From Epithemia pelagica (Eukaryota; Bacillariophyta; Bacillariophyceae; Surirellales; Surirellaceae), in the NCBI GenBank assembly GCA_946965045.2, contig OX337235.1:2861928-2925927 (forward strand): 64,000 nt of DNA. Direction: 5' to 3'. The stretch's first letter is position 1. The number at the start of each line of letters is the position of its first letter. The notes beneath the pieces were generated by a model, which ran no database searches, was not told the DNA's origin, and saw only the letters and a list, made by a program, of their open reading frames with translations. Of the stretch, positions 1 to 11,459 are shown piece by piece. Made by a program: the position numbers and the translations under genes.

Positions 1-3000
1 ACGTTGTGAGGCCATGCTACGAAGCCGTGTAACTTGTCATCCTCTGGTCTCTCCACGAAACAAAGTCCGCGGTCACTAGTACCCCGTATGTATCGCAGGA
101 CATGTTTCCCAGCCTCCATGTGTTCAGGAGAGGGATTACTCATATGGCGGCTGAGTAATTTGTGGGCAACAGCAATATCAGGGCGTGTACTGATAGTAAG
201 CCAGGTGAGTCCTCCGATAAGTGATCGGTACTGCTTCACCAGGTCAGAGTTGGGGTCTGCCTTGGTAGTTGGAGTCGGTAACCGATCGATGGGAAGGCCT
301 GACCGATAAGGTGTCTTGACTGCGTTGCACTCGTGCATGTTGGACTTCTCCAGTAACCTTTCAACAAATCCAGGTTGTGATATGTGGACGCCGATACCAT
401 CGTTGGCTGTCTTGAACCATTGATAGCGACACCCGAGGAAGTAGGTGACCGCACCCATAAAGTCCACGGTCAGAAGTTTACCCAGTGACTCTTCAAACCA
501 TGTCTCCGATTTGGTCGACGCACTGAAGTAGATAAAGTCGTCTACGTAGACTCCGACATACACTGGATCCTCGTCAGGGAACGGCCGGCCCACCAGCACA
601 CATGGGTCGTTAGCGCACTGTTGGAACCCCAGATCGTTTACTAGGACAGCAATAAACTTGTCATACCAGTGTCGAGGACTGCGTCGAAGTCCGTATAAGG
701 TTTTCTTCAATTTCCAATACGTTCCAGGCTCACTGATAGGACAGCCACGTGGTGGTTCACAGATAACAACTTCGTCCTCCGGCAATTCCGGTTGACAAAA
801 CGCATTCTTACAATCGCCTTGTTTGGCTATCTTCCCATGCTGGACCGCAAGAGAAATCAGCAGACGACAACTTGTAGATTGGAGAACTGGGGCATATCGC
901 TCGGAGTTGCTCCAAATACGTTCTTCTAGGTTCCCCAGTACCACGATACGACTCTTAGCACGGTACGGGTTGCCCAGCTCATCGGGTTTTACTGTGAAGA
1001 TGTTCATAGTTGGGATGGCCTTGAATCCTTGGGCCTTGTATCGTTGATATTCTTCTCCACTGATTACATCGAAGACGTCCATTGTTTTCAAGTTACCGTG
1101 TTCCTCCGAGTATGAGTCCCCCCATATGATCTGATCCGTTGGTTGTAACCTGGGGAGATGCAGGAGGCAGCTAGGTGCTGTCTTCGATATGAGGTTTGCC
1201 GCTGACACAAAGCGTCCGACTAACTGGGGACGACTCGGGTTGGCAGCCCACCCGACTTGCAAAATACCCTCCTTCAACCGCTCAAGATAAGTCTGTAGGA
1301 GGTCGGGGATAGGTATGATAGGTCGTTGATTGTTAGGCAATTTGGAACTCCCCACGAATTCCCAACATCCATCTCTGTCTTGCCGTAGCCGGCCGTGAAG
1401 GAAACCATGAACGTCGGAATAGAATGTTACGGCCTCATCATCACGGATCCAGGTCGGACGGAGGGGATGGTCAACGGTCAGTTCCTGGGGGACATTATCC
1501 TCGGAAGAAGGACTGTCCAGAGAAGGGTGATCGCCTTTGAATGGTAAAACCCCCCATATGCGGTCGGGAGCAACTTCCACCGTTGTTTGATCGTCGGTAC
1601 GGATACTGTAGCTAGGCGTCTGACTGGTAGGCACCTGTAGGACGACACCGGACTGACGGTCTGTGGCACCAACCGGACACCAATAAACCGAGGATCCTGG
1701 CGGATGCAACACCTTAGACTCTGTATGATCCAGTAACGACAACTGGAGCCCCCCATCGTACACGAGCGAAGGGAAAGCATCCGAAACGCCACGGTCAACA
1801 TCCAACGTGTAATCGCTGGACACCGAGAAGGTATGAAGATCCGGGTTGTAAAACACCAACCCGTTACAAAAATCACTGCGCCCAACAGCAATACCCACAA
1901 AGCTATGGGCTTCAAACGTGCGACGAGACCGAGGACCATCGGATGGCCGGTTAAAATACCCAATCGCACCGAACTCAAACAATACACGGTAGTCGGGACG
2001 ACACCCATAAAAGAGAGCAAGGGGTGTGGTCCATTCACTGGGCTGAGTCGAATCGGACGACAGAGACTGAACCGGAAGTAGATTCATGCGATGGAACGCG
2101 GTCCGAAGTGCCCAGAACCAAAACCGAGTCGGAAGTTTGGCTTCGGCCAGGAAAGCCCGGGCCATGCGAACACCAGTTCGCCAGTAGCGCTCGACAAGGC
2201 CATTGGACGACTGCCGCCGAGGTGCCGCAGAACGAACACGAATCCGAAGACTACGGAGAAACTGGGCGACGCCACCCCCCAAGAAACGACTGTCAAAGTC
2301 GCATTGAATCACTTTGGGGATACCACCAGCATCCACGACAAACCGCCACAAGGCGTCTTGGAGATCAGCCCCACGGAGACTACGAAGGCCGTAGCAAAAG
2401 ACCATCCGTGTGGCAGAATCAACAAGAGTCAGGCAGTAGTTGTACCCCCCAGGAGACGTGCCGTTCCCGTAACCGATGTCCATGCCAACTAAATCCAATT
2501 TGCGGGCACGGCGACGCTGGGAGGGTCCACGCCGGCGTTGGTCGACGGTGACAAAGTCACCGGCGGTGGCGGTGGGTTCCTGGGCCAAAGTAACCGAGAT
2601 GCCACTTCCAACATCGCCAAGAAGCGTATATTCCTTGAGATTACGATTGCCAAAAAGTCGGTGAAGGGCAAAGGGAGTGTACCGGCGAGTTGCCCGACTA
2701 CCCGTGTCAGCAGTATAACATGAAGGGAGAACGGGTTCTGCGGGGACCTCCTCAGGGGACTCGTCTGGATCCCCCTCAGCAGGGGAGGACGAGGGTTGAG
2801 AATGTGTCATGGATCTGGTCTGCATGCGACGAAGGACACAATGCATATTACCGTAACGGACACTGCCATGATCATCACTATATTCGGGAGGGCCAGTCGA
2901 GTCTGGACAAGCGGTAGCCGACAACAATGCATCCTCGGTATCATCCACGTGGAGGACAAAGGATGGGAAAGTCAAGTACATACCGTCATCGTCGGCGATG

Positions 3001-3653
3001 AAACTGCAACCAGCGCCCCGACGGCGGTGCACCCGAATGGACAACAAATGGACGTCAAGGGTAGTCACGTGCAGACAGTCTGCCAAGCGGACAGTATGGC
3101 CCCCAAGACAAACGTTGACGGTGCCACACCCGACAATGGGCACCCGACTGCCATCGCCCATTTCAACATACTGATCGACCAACGGGACGTAAGTCGCATC
3201 ATCGAACAGGTGGCGGTCCCAAAACATGTCGGCGGTAGCGCCAGAGTCGGGACACACCAGGGGACGCGAGTGGACAGTGGTTGGGTTCCAGCTACGACGA
3301 CAAGTAGGAGTCGGGGAAAGTTCAGTGTCTACATCATCATGTGTTACTAGCTCTCCTCCAGGTAAGGGTGGTTCTCTCATATGTAGGTATGCAGGGACGT
3401 CGTCGTCGGTAGGATCACCCGTGGTAAAACACGAGGAGTATGACCATGTATCGTAGTCATCACAAGCGACGTCGTCAGTTGGAGGCTGCACAATAGAGAG
3501 ACGGTGAGGAGGAGGAGAGCCAGCCTTGTCGGACACGGCAGGAGAACGACACTTACTGGCGGACGTAGGGCTGGGACTGTCTTGAGGAGGTGTTTCGGAC
3601 ACACGGCGAGCCGCGGAGGAAGTAGGAGGGGAGGACGGAAACGACGAAGGAGC
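1..3653 (-). CDS. pol: Copia-1 pol polyprotein, partial (protease, integrase, reverse transcriptase)
   Basis: Reading the minus strand from 3653 to base 1 gives about 1217 codons without a stop, cut by the window edge. The first ~110 residues are a Ser/Pro-rich linker. Next comes an aspartic protease site CPDSGATADMFW (near 3230), then an integrase core with MDIGYG, CDFDSRF and NGLVERYW supplying the D, D and E (roughly 2500-2180). The reverse transcriptase follows, with VYVDDFIYFS around 545-570 as the YVDD catalytic loop and ISTRPDIAVA near 190. RNase H should lie past the left edge. There is no own start codon. The frame is +1 relative to gag, so expression would need frameshifting at the G8 run 3653-3660, unless one base there is an error. 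The family call is secure; the intactness claim rests on the open frame alone. Confidence 0.85.
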
Positions 3654-6600
3654 CCCCCCCAGCGGACGACCCGGAAGCACCGGCATCGGCACGACGACCA
3701 CGACCACCACTGTTGGGAAAGGACGAAGGTTTACCTTCGGGGTTCAAAACGCGATCTTTTTCATAATCGTATTGGATCGTGAAACCGCATTCCTTCAGGA
3801 TAGGACACTTGGCCGTAGAATGAATGCCCGGCGACTGCTTGCGATTTCCTTTCCGATAAATTTTACACAAGAGACACTTGAACTCCTTGTGATTCTGGCG
3901 GGCATCATCCGGACTCAAAGTAGCACCAACAGGAGTGAAACCATCAGGAGCAGCCTCCTGGACGCGACGACCCTTGGCACGGCCACTACCGCTCACTTTA
4001 CCCTCCACGACTTCCATGGTCGAGTGGCTTTTGTAGCACTGCTCGCGGAATTCTTGGTGCAACATCATAAACAAGTCCTGGGTAGAAATAGTCTCCAAAT
4101 CAATGCGTCCACATTCCCTCCGATTGCGGGGGTACCTCCCGTCTGCTGTCCATACGGTTATTGCCAAATTTTCCTAAAAAATGTAAAAATTACTTCTGTC
4201 AAATTTCCTTTGATTTAGCAAATTATTATAACGTCCAAGCCAACTGTAATAACTGGCTTGGCCATATTGTGTAGCCGCTTGCGCTCATGCAAACCGTGAT
4301 TGACGAGACATGTGCACAGAGAAATCTACGAGCCCATTTTGTACTCTATAGTCTATACTGTTTCAGAAGCGAGTACTCTTTACGCAGTAGTGGATCAAGC
4401 TTCACGGAATCATCACGCACACACACCAAACCATGAAATACACACACATCATGGATCATGGTGCAATGCACCTCTAGGAGTATCAACACAAGCTCCTGGC
4501 ACTTTGTCTATGGGAAAGATAAAAAGAATAGTCCACTACTAGTTTAGGCTGCCTCCTTCCTGAGCTTATACACCCCATGATGATGCTGTCAAAACTTCGC
4601 CTCATCATTGCAGTGGTTGATTGTTCTTTGCAGTGGTTGATTGTCATGTTTCATGTTGTCATCCTTCCTTTGATGCATTCCGCCTTCACTTGTGATCTAG
4701 GTGGATGGTTTTGACCATAAAGTTGTCACTGTGGTCGTTCGTACGGCTGGATTGGTTTTTGGTGTGCTCATGGTCGTCTTTTGTGGTGTTGCTCGAAAAG
4801 TGAGACGATTCCTGGCCCTTTTGTGCCAGAAATACAAGGCGTGACCGGCGCGTCGATTTCGAACGATCGAAGGGAGGCTGGCGATATTACCCGGCTGGCG
4901 CTTTGGGAAAAAATACGGGACAATTTTTTTCCTTTCGGATGACGGACGAACAAAGGTACCCCCCCAAACGCACCCCTTCTTCGATGGTACCCATAGCGTG
5001 CCCGTAGGGCCCCTTGATGACCAAGTAGTACAGGTGAGTGCGAAACTGAAAGTCCGACATGGTATAGGAATGGGTACTCAATCGGTGGCGCGCTTCCTTG
5101 GCACGACGGTAGAATGTCGTGAGATCTTCCTTGTTCTGGTGACTGAGCCGACTCCACGTGTCGAAGTCATGAAGAAACGAGCTGGACGTGGTGGGATAGG
5201 CTATGGCCCGTAAGGACTCAAGCAACTTAATGCCATTTCCATAGTCGTCTGTCGCACGCAATTCCGAAAGTACCCCGAGCGCCACAGGGTTGCGATGGAC
5301 CTGGATGGACACCACGAGGTGATAATGGAGGTGACTGGAGACTTGTCGATCGTGATCATCATCCGGTGTATCCGTGTGGGAGGTAATGACGCTGCCATCG
5401 CTGAGCAACCAGTGTCCCATATGCACAATATTACGCACGGCCTCATAAAAGACATCGAACAATTCACCAGTAAAAGCGGTTGCAGGGTACTCCGGGAACC
5501 CCTTTTGTTCCCGTCGAAGTTTCCCATCACTCGTCTCGGTCCCACGAGGAACGGAGGAAGAAGTGAGATGTCCCCCCGACTCAGGACGAGAGGGGACAGG
5601 GGACGAGTAGGACTCTTCAAGACGACGAACCACCTCGGCCACAGTATCGGCCGGAAGAGAGGTCGAACGGAGAGAGGATTCCACATGGGCCGGGAGGGAA
5701 GAAGGAGCGGTGCGAGCAACCGGCCCACGCACAAAGGGAACCGACGGCGGAGGGGGAAACGGACCAGCTGGAGAAGGACGGTGGGAAGGATCCCAGCCGA
5801 GGTAACGAACGGCGGCAGCATAGGTGCTGGCACTCGCAAACTCCGCACCCTGACCAGTATGAGGCTTGAAATCAATGGTGCGAACCCAAGCGGCAGCCCA
5901 CGACGTAAAAATCCCAGGATTCCAACCGGTTTTGACGACGTAGAACCGTTTCTGGGACTGCTGAAGACTACGGTCGGGACCGATATAACCACGGAGGTAC
6001 GGGTGACCGACTCCCTCATAAGAATCTTGAACAATCACCGCTTGAGGAGGTGTGGAAGAACTGGTCTGAGCGTAAACAAGAAGATCCGAGGCGCCCAAGG
6101 TCAATCCGGGAGGAAGAGGACAGGAAGAAGAGGGACTGGCAAAACTGACATCCGGAACAGATTCAACACTGGGATCGGATACATAGGACGTGGTCAAAGG
6201 TGACTCAGCAGCGGAGAACTCGGCCCGCGGTGCAATGATGTGGGGTGGAGTCATTGCCTCCTTAAGGGTCCCATCCGACATATCATAGGCGGCATCTTCG
6301 GCGGCTTCAAGGGTGTCAAGGGTGTAGGAACTACGAGCAATGGATTGATCACCGCCAGCGAGAATAACAGCACGCGTGTACGGACTGTAGGCACTGAGTG
6401 GATCCTCGTCATCGGCAATAGGTGAAGGTGCTTGATAGGAAGATGGAGAGGGTCCACTGGGTGCTGGATCAGGACGTACTCGAAGGTGAGAACTGACAGT
6501 GGAAACCGTTTCGACGGTGACTGGCTGGACATTGGCTAATTCCGCTTGTAAGGGGACAATGTTTCGATCCACTACTGATGTGCGTACATCCGACGATTGA

Positions 6601-6728
6601 GTACTGGCAGGTAAGACGGGGCCCTGCCATCCATGAAGAATACGTTGGAATGGAGTCCGTCGAAGAAGATTGGCGAATGAAGTTGTGTGACCTGGGGGAT
6701 CCTCATTAGATCGACCCGAGGTTGTCAT
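3553..6728 (-). CDS. gag: Copia-1 gag, split by an ~800-base insert or intron
   Basis: The first gag segment starts at the ATG at 6728 (MTTSGRSNEDPP) and stays open to about 4887. It holds a Pro/Ser-rich N-terminus and a helical gag domain (WSRLSHQNKEDLTTFYRR and following). Coding resumes near 4173 in another frame with NLAITVWTADGRYPR and continues through a basic, Gly/Ser-rich tail (CLLCKIYRKGNRK, GGRGRRADAGASG) to a TAA at 3553. Codons upstream of 6728 are GTG-led and look like leader. The two segments join in frame in two ways, described under the 4174-4973 entry. The C-terminal tail after the G8 run differs from the pol frame and is probably the terminated gag product. CxxC within KCLLCK is only a partial zinc-knuckle-like motif. 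Confidence 0.75.
3653..3660 (-). promoter_or_regulatory. G8 run at the Copia-1 gag/pol frame switch
   Basis: On the minus strand the sequence is GCT followed by eight G and CTCC. Gag reads GCT GGG GGG GGC and stops about 100 bases later. Pol is open in the frame reached by skipping one G (+1). This could be a slippery recoding site, a reverse-transcriptase or mutational slip, or a homopolymer sequencing error. Confidence 0.5.
4174..4973 (-). other. Intron-like or inserted segment within Copia-1 gag
   Basis: On the minus strand this segment begins GTGCGT at 4973 and ends with a T-rich tract and AG at 4174-4175. Removing exactly it joins GTIEEG to ENLAITVW in frame, which fits a spliceosomal intron of 800 nt. 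The alternative is an inserted element: TTTTCCT occurs on the plus strand at both 4169-4175 and 4927-4933, and removing one copy plus the 751 bases between also restores an open frame (SVIRKENLAITV). The segment has stops in all gag-compatible frames and no recognisable protein. It contains a short inverted repeat around 4232-4262. I cannot decide between the two readings without an uninterrupted copy. Confidence 0.55.
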
Positions 6729-6801
6729 GATGAGGGTATCACCCACACCAGGAACGTTGCCTGCCGAAAGGGAAGCAATCCGACAGTTGGGCTCAATAAC
6801 C

Positions 6802-6963
6802 TGTTGGAGTTTGGAGCAGACAACGTGATTCTATCGATAAAGGAAAATTATAAGTTATCGAGTTTGTCGTACAACGTCTGCCCACGTGACTGTTTTCCCA
6901 GCCGTGGACTTTGTCATTGTGTCACGAGTTGCTCCGCGCCGGGCGACTTCCGCTTTCTCAACA
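6802..6963 (-). repeat. Candidate 5' LTR of Copia-1 (162 bp)
   Basis: The segment starts TGTTGGAG and ends CTCAACA on the plus strand, giving TGTTG/CAACA ends as expected of an LTR, and sits directly upstream of the gag leader. Next to it, on the element strand, is GGTTATTGAGCCCAAC, which resembles the copia-type primer-binding site matching the anticodon half of initiator tRNA-Met, with one extra T. The partner LTR is outside the window, so the borders are unproven. Confidence 0.45.
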
Positions 6964-8227
6964 TCTCTATCAAAAGGTTCAGAAGAGGGCTGCGAAGCTG
7001 AAAGCCATAAGAGGCAAAATCTTGCTTTGTTAATGAATACGGAGGTGAGTATCTATAGTTATTAGAGACCGACATGAGTTCAGCCTCATCCCAGCGCTCG
7101 AATGGGGATAGGCTACTACGTTGTGGTCTGTGTCACGAAAATTGACTGCCGCAGTGAAACACAGAAATGAACCATGGAAGGGAACAAACCTTACCAAACG
7201 AGGATTCCATGTCCAACCTGCAACTTAAATCTTCTATAAGAACCTCCCATGGAGGAACGTGGCTTGTGCAGAATAGGTTGATTTGGGTCGTATGATATCA
7301 AATTTTTATGTGAACTGGGGAATACCATGTAACTTGTAGAGTATCCAGTTGACATTCAAACAAAGAATCTCTGCTCACTCTCTGTCTGTCGCAGGCCATG
7401 TACAGGTTCGACCGCTCAACAAGGCGCCACACCAGCAGCTCTTGGTATTGCCGGGTGGAACGGCAATGGACAGTAACAAGAAATCTTGTCCCGACTCTTT
7501 CAGCTTCATCAAAGTCCATCATCATCATGGCCTTCATCATTCTTATTCCCTTCCTCATTATACAGACATTCGAAGCTCGAACATTCCCGTCGACAAACCT
7601 CCCAGAATGGAGTCGATGATCGGAGAGCGCAAGATGGCTGTGCGAACATGGACATAGTCCAGGATTCATCTTCTGCTGTCATGGACCTTTTTTTTCAACC
7701 AGGACAGACCCGAGTCTCAGTGTAGGTGGAGGCGTATCCCTCGGAAGGACGCCAAGCATCCCTTCCAAGGAGGTATTTGTCCTGACAAGTTTCTGTTTGA
7801 AAGAAAACATTGACGCCATATCGTGTGTTCTATGTCAAACTTGGTTGCGGGGAACTTGTGTGTGCAGTCCGGGAGGCAATTACCTTCAATATAGCAGGAC
7901 ACACAGAACCGGGCAAATAGCGTTGCTACCCGACCCACCACGACATCCGGCGGGGCTCGCAGATCAAGACTCATGGACACCACCAACTGGGACACACACG
8001 TATCCCTATGAAACATCTTTATTGCCGTCAATCACAGCGAGAGACAATACATTTCATTGTCCGACACTGTTACTGTTTTGGTGTGACCCACAACTTTGGG
8101 ACTGTCCTGTCATCTTCACCAACTGACCCACTGCTTCGTTTGTTCTCCCGGATCGATAAGAAATGGGAACGATACACAATCGACGCATTCGTTGGACCTG
8201 CTCGCTCACCCCGCTGCCCTTGGCGTT
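6964..8227. other. Intergenic, no recognisable gene
   Basis: No convincing coding region. Open frames here are under about 125 codons on both strands, overlap each other and show no family resemblance. It lies between the Copia-1 LTR and a repeat module shared with 17288-17326. Confidence 0.6.
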
Positions 8228-8266
8228 AAGTCCTTCGTTGAAGGCAAGACCGACGACATTCCAAAG
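8228..8266 (+). repeat. Repeat module C (left copy)
   Basis: 39 bases identical to 17288-17326. The left inverted end of the 8267-9516 element follows immediately. Confidence 0.8.
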
Positions 8267-9516
8267 ATTCGCCATTAAATCCCCTCCATTTTGGTGAGGC
8301 GGCCAGACAAATCCCCAACCCTATCCTTTTTTCAGTGTCGCCCGCCACTGCTCCAGGTAGCTCTAAGTATCTCTAATTGCCAACACCGTTACATCAAGGT
8401 CGGCTTGCGTCCAGCTTCCTCGGATTTGGTTTCTTGTTTAGGACGAATCCTCACAAAATTGGGCAACCCTCTCGTTCGCGTCTCTCACAAAACCCAAAAC
8501 CGAGGCACATGACATGAGGTATGAACCATGGACGAATCATGCTGGGCTGAATCGCTTCTAACTTCTCACTACTGCTGCTTAGTTCTAATCTTCTTGTCTC
8601 CTTTTCTTTCTTCTTACTCATCACTGCTGCAATCTTTCCTTTCGTTCATGCATAATCCTTTGGTTTTGTCTCATGTTGTACGCGTAGACTAGTAGGTATA
8701 AGCTGCTTGTGGTCAGGTGGAATATCTATCCCTTTCCCTTGTTGCAATTCTTTTGTTGTTTGATTGTTGGCTGGTTGGTTACTTTTATGTCTTCTGTAGG
8801 ATAGATCATTCTCAATCATTTCTCAACGACCAAACATGTTGTTGTTTTTGCTTCCACACCCTACTTTCCAATTATCAGCACCTAGATCTAGAGTCATACA
8901 GCGAATGATTCAATTCGTAGCTGTAGATGAGTGTAAGAGCTGCTCTGTCGTGTGTTCATGGTGGAACTGAGGGTCATTGACGTGCTCAAAACAGAAAACA
9001 GATGTACAACACGAATACAGAAGGCACTTAACTCTATAGATGGCTAGCACATGAGTTCTATTTCTAGTGAATAAAGAAAAGAAGGTTTATAGTCTGTGGA
9101 TGAATGCAATGAAAGTTATGGACTCATTTCGACAGAAATGAACAATGGCAAGTAATTAGCTGCTGAGCCAGAGACACAGCAGATGAGCAGACGCTCGTCC
9201 AATGAGCAGAGCAAGCAAAAGAGACAAGTGTGAGTGAGCATGAGCAATGTAATTGTCATGGCAATCCGCAATGGATCAAGCTCACCTGGAATGCCATTAA
9301 TCCGATGTGCTTTGGCAAGAGAAAAGGATTGTGTGCTTGTTGCTTGTCCGACATTATGAAACAACCAACCGTCATCCACGCAGGGCCGCTTGCAGGCAGT
9401 TGGAGAGCTGGCAAAGCCACCCATTTGAGAGCAAGCTCTTCCAAGCACGTGTCCAGGACAAGCGACCGAATTTGGTCTGGCCGCCTCACCAAAATGGAGG
9501 GGATTTAATGGCGAAT
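8267..9516. mobile_element. 1.25-kb element with 42-bp perfect terminal inverted repeats
   Basis: Bases 8267-8308 (starting ATTCGCCATTAAATCCCC) are the exact reverse complement of 9475-9516. The element separates repeat modules C and B. In the paralogous copy at 17288-17472 these modules are separated by only six bases (TGCCTT), so an unoccupied version of the site is present in this window. No transposase is recognisable inside, so it is probably non-autonomous. The flanks show no clear target-site duplication, which leaves the superfamily open. Confidence 0.8.
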
Positions 9517-9769
9517 GGAGAGACCTCGTGACATTATTATTTGTGTTTCGTCGGGGTATCTTTTCGCCACACACTTCATAACAAAACACCGCCGGGGAAA
9601 CCGTAGATGAGTCTTGCATCGTTGCCATGATCAACAGGCTGCTCCGTTTGCTCCATATAAGCAAAGTGTGCAGCAGTCGCACAAAGAGGAGACAGATGGA
9701 CCTAGATATCATAATTTCCAAAAGGACAGTTTTACCACTCGTATGTACGAGTGCATATGACTTTGCTGA
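9517..9769 (+). repeat. Repeat modules B and A (left copies)
   Basis: B (9517-9656) and A (9658-9769) match 17333-17472 and 17135-17246 at equal length with only scattered substitutions. The order is C-B-A here but A-D-C-B on the right, so the modules are rearranged. They flank Copia-2 at a distance but are not in LTR order. No protein is recognised in them. Confidence 0.8.
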
Positions 9770-11459
9770 GTTTATCAGACCCACAGCTCCAAGAGATGAG
9801 CCAATGGCTGCCCAAACTGCCTATATGAGCCATGTGTGCTTAAAAGGAGTCCCCAGGAAGAACCTTGGGACTAGCGTAATACATATATGTAAACCATGGT
9901 TGATAGCCATAGCCGATTACAGGACGAACCTGTGGAACGATGGCAAGCAATGGAGACCATGCATGGATGGGAACCACCACGTTCATTGATTTTCACGTCT
10001 TCTCCACGTGACCATCTATATACATCGATGCATAACATCCTTGTGTATGACGGGCAACATGTCGACATTGTCCATCCTGATCCACCAGGAAAATCATCTT
10101 TCATGCTGAAAGGACCAAGGCGTCTCCGTGCCTCACCCGGCCGTGCACGCTAGTCGCTCTGCGACTCATATTACTCTTGAAAATTGTCACGGCCATGACT
10201 ATCGATCCCATGCATGCGACATGGAATAATTATGCCCACACATACGCGGCCAGAGTGCCAAGAGTCATTCTCACGCATGTTGCAGGCCGAGATCATGAGA
10301 TCTTGTCATGACCTCTCTTTCCCATTCACACACCGTGTGCAACCTGTTGGCTTCCCCATTGGGGTCACACAGGAACGTCTCACTGGTTACCTTCTCACAC
10401 CTAGTGTTACAATTCTTTCTGAATCGTAGGGACATCAATGCTCGTTAGAGCAGACAATCAGGTAGTCACCAACCGATACAAACCTCTCCACGGGTAAGAG
10501 AGGAAAGCAAGTCGTAGTCTATCAAAAAGATAGTCGGGACACAAAAGAGGATGTGATAAATGGTGATAGTGTTAGATTGTGTGTTGATTACTACGATAGG
10601 TCTACGTGAAATGTTCGGTCCTGCCAAGGGTCATGTGTCATAGGTTCTTGGCGGCAACAGGTTTGGAATAGTTGGAGTCGATTCATGTGATGTATATGAC
10701 ATGTATATGTGGACGGATAACATATACAGGGTCAACAGCTCTTGCTTTGGATTGGCATAGTTGTTTTCATGGCGCGCAGCTTGTTGACAATTTGGAGATT
10801 GTGGGAATGAAAATATGGTCTCGCGTGATCGTGTGTCGTGCTTGGGATACTTAGACCGTTGGGTGGGATAGATGCCGACGGCGCTCGGATGTCACTTGGG
10901 CGCGCTCGATGATTTCGGGCGCGTACGCTTAGGGCGTTAGTATAATGTCCGAGCAACGGCCAAATTTACGTCCGTTGTAATACCGCACGACCCAGTTTAG
11001 TCTTGAGAGTGAGTTCGTCAATCTATTCTCACTTTTCATGATTTGCGAAGAAATATAGGTCGATATAGCGCAAAGCTAGGGAACATAGCTCGAAGCTAGA
11101 TGGCATGATGCGATAGCACAAGGCTATGTGGCATGGGGAATCGATGAGATGTAGAATCTAACCACCATAGACGGTGAGAATTCTAACACCTAGGGCTCAT
11201 GCGTAGTCCTAATATGACCTTTTGCTTCTCAAGTGAGATGTCTTTGGCCGGTCATCTACGACTAGCTCATTGAAGAATGTCCAAAACCTATCTTGGGCAT
11301 CCTTCAATGGGGGGACAAGTGTCACCTAGTCGTTGTCTTAACTTTTAACTTTCACCACTTGCATCGTCACGAGACGATTTGCTGATCTCACAACTCGATT
11401 TGACACTTGAATCGAATTCCTGTTCCCAGTTCTCCAAGTTCCAACACCCATTCGAAACC
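9770..11459. other. Intergenic upstream of Copia-2, no gene seen
   Basis: No convincing ORF. The last ~500 bases (10960-11459) should include the Copia-2 leader and possibly its 5' LTR, but I found no match to the sequence after 17000, so no LTR is called. Short repeated phrases occur around 11060-11130 (variants of ATAGC-CAAAGCTA-GG). Confidence 0.55.

Larger units (their letters stand above)
1..6963 (-). mobile_element. Ty1/Copia LTR retrotransposon (Copia-1), left end outside window
   Basis: The minus strand reads, from right to left, a candidate 5' LTR (6802-6963), a short leader with a possible primer-binding site, gag (from 6728) and pol in protease-integrase-reverse transcriptase order, which is the Copia order. 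The 3' end and 3' LTR lie beyond base 1. Gag is interrupted by about 800 bases without gag coding, and gag and pol are in different frames meeting at a run of eight G. The pol frame has no stop from 3653 to base 1, so the element may be young. Calling it diatom CoDi-type is inference from the overall look of the proteins. Confidence 0.88.

Noticed and set aside
1478-2038. 186-codon minus-strand frame as a separate protein.
   Set aside because: It is the out-of-frame shadow of Copia-1 pol; the pol frame on the same strand carries the integrase and linker motifs.
5201-6203. Long frames on both strands over Copia-1 gag (277 and 302 codons).
   Set aside because: Low-complexity basic translations without motifs, explained as shadows of the gag coding frame.
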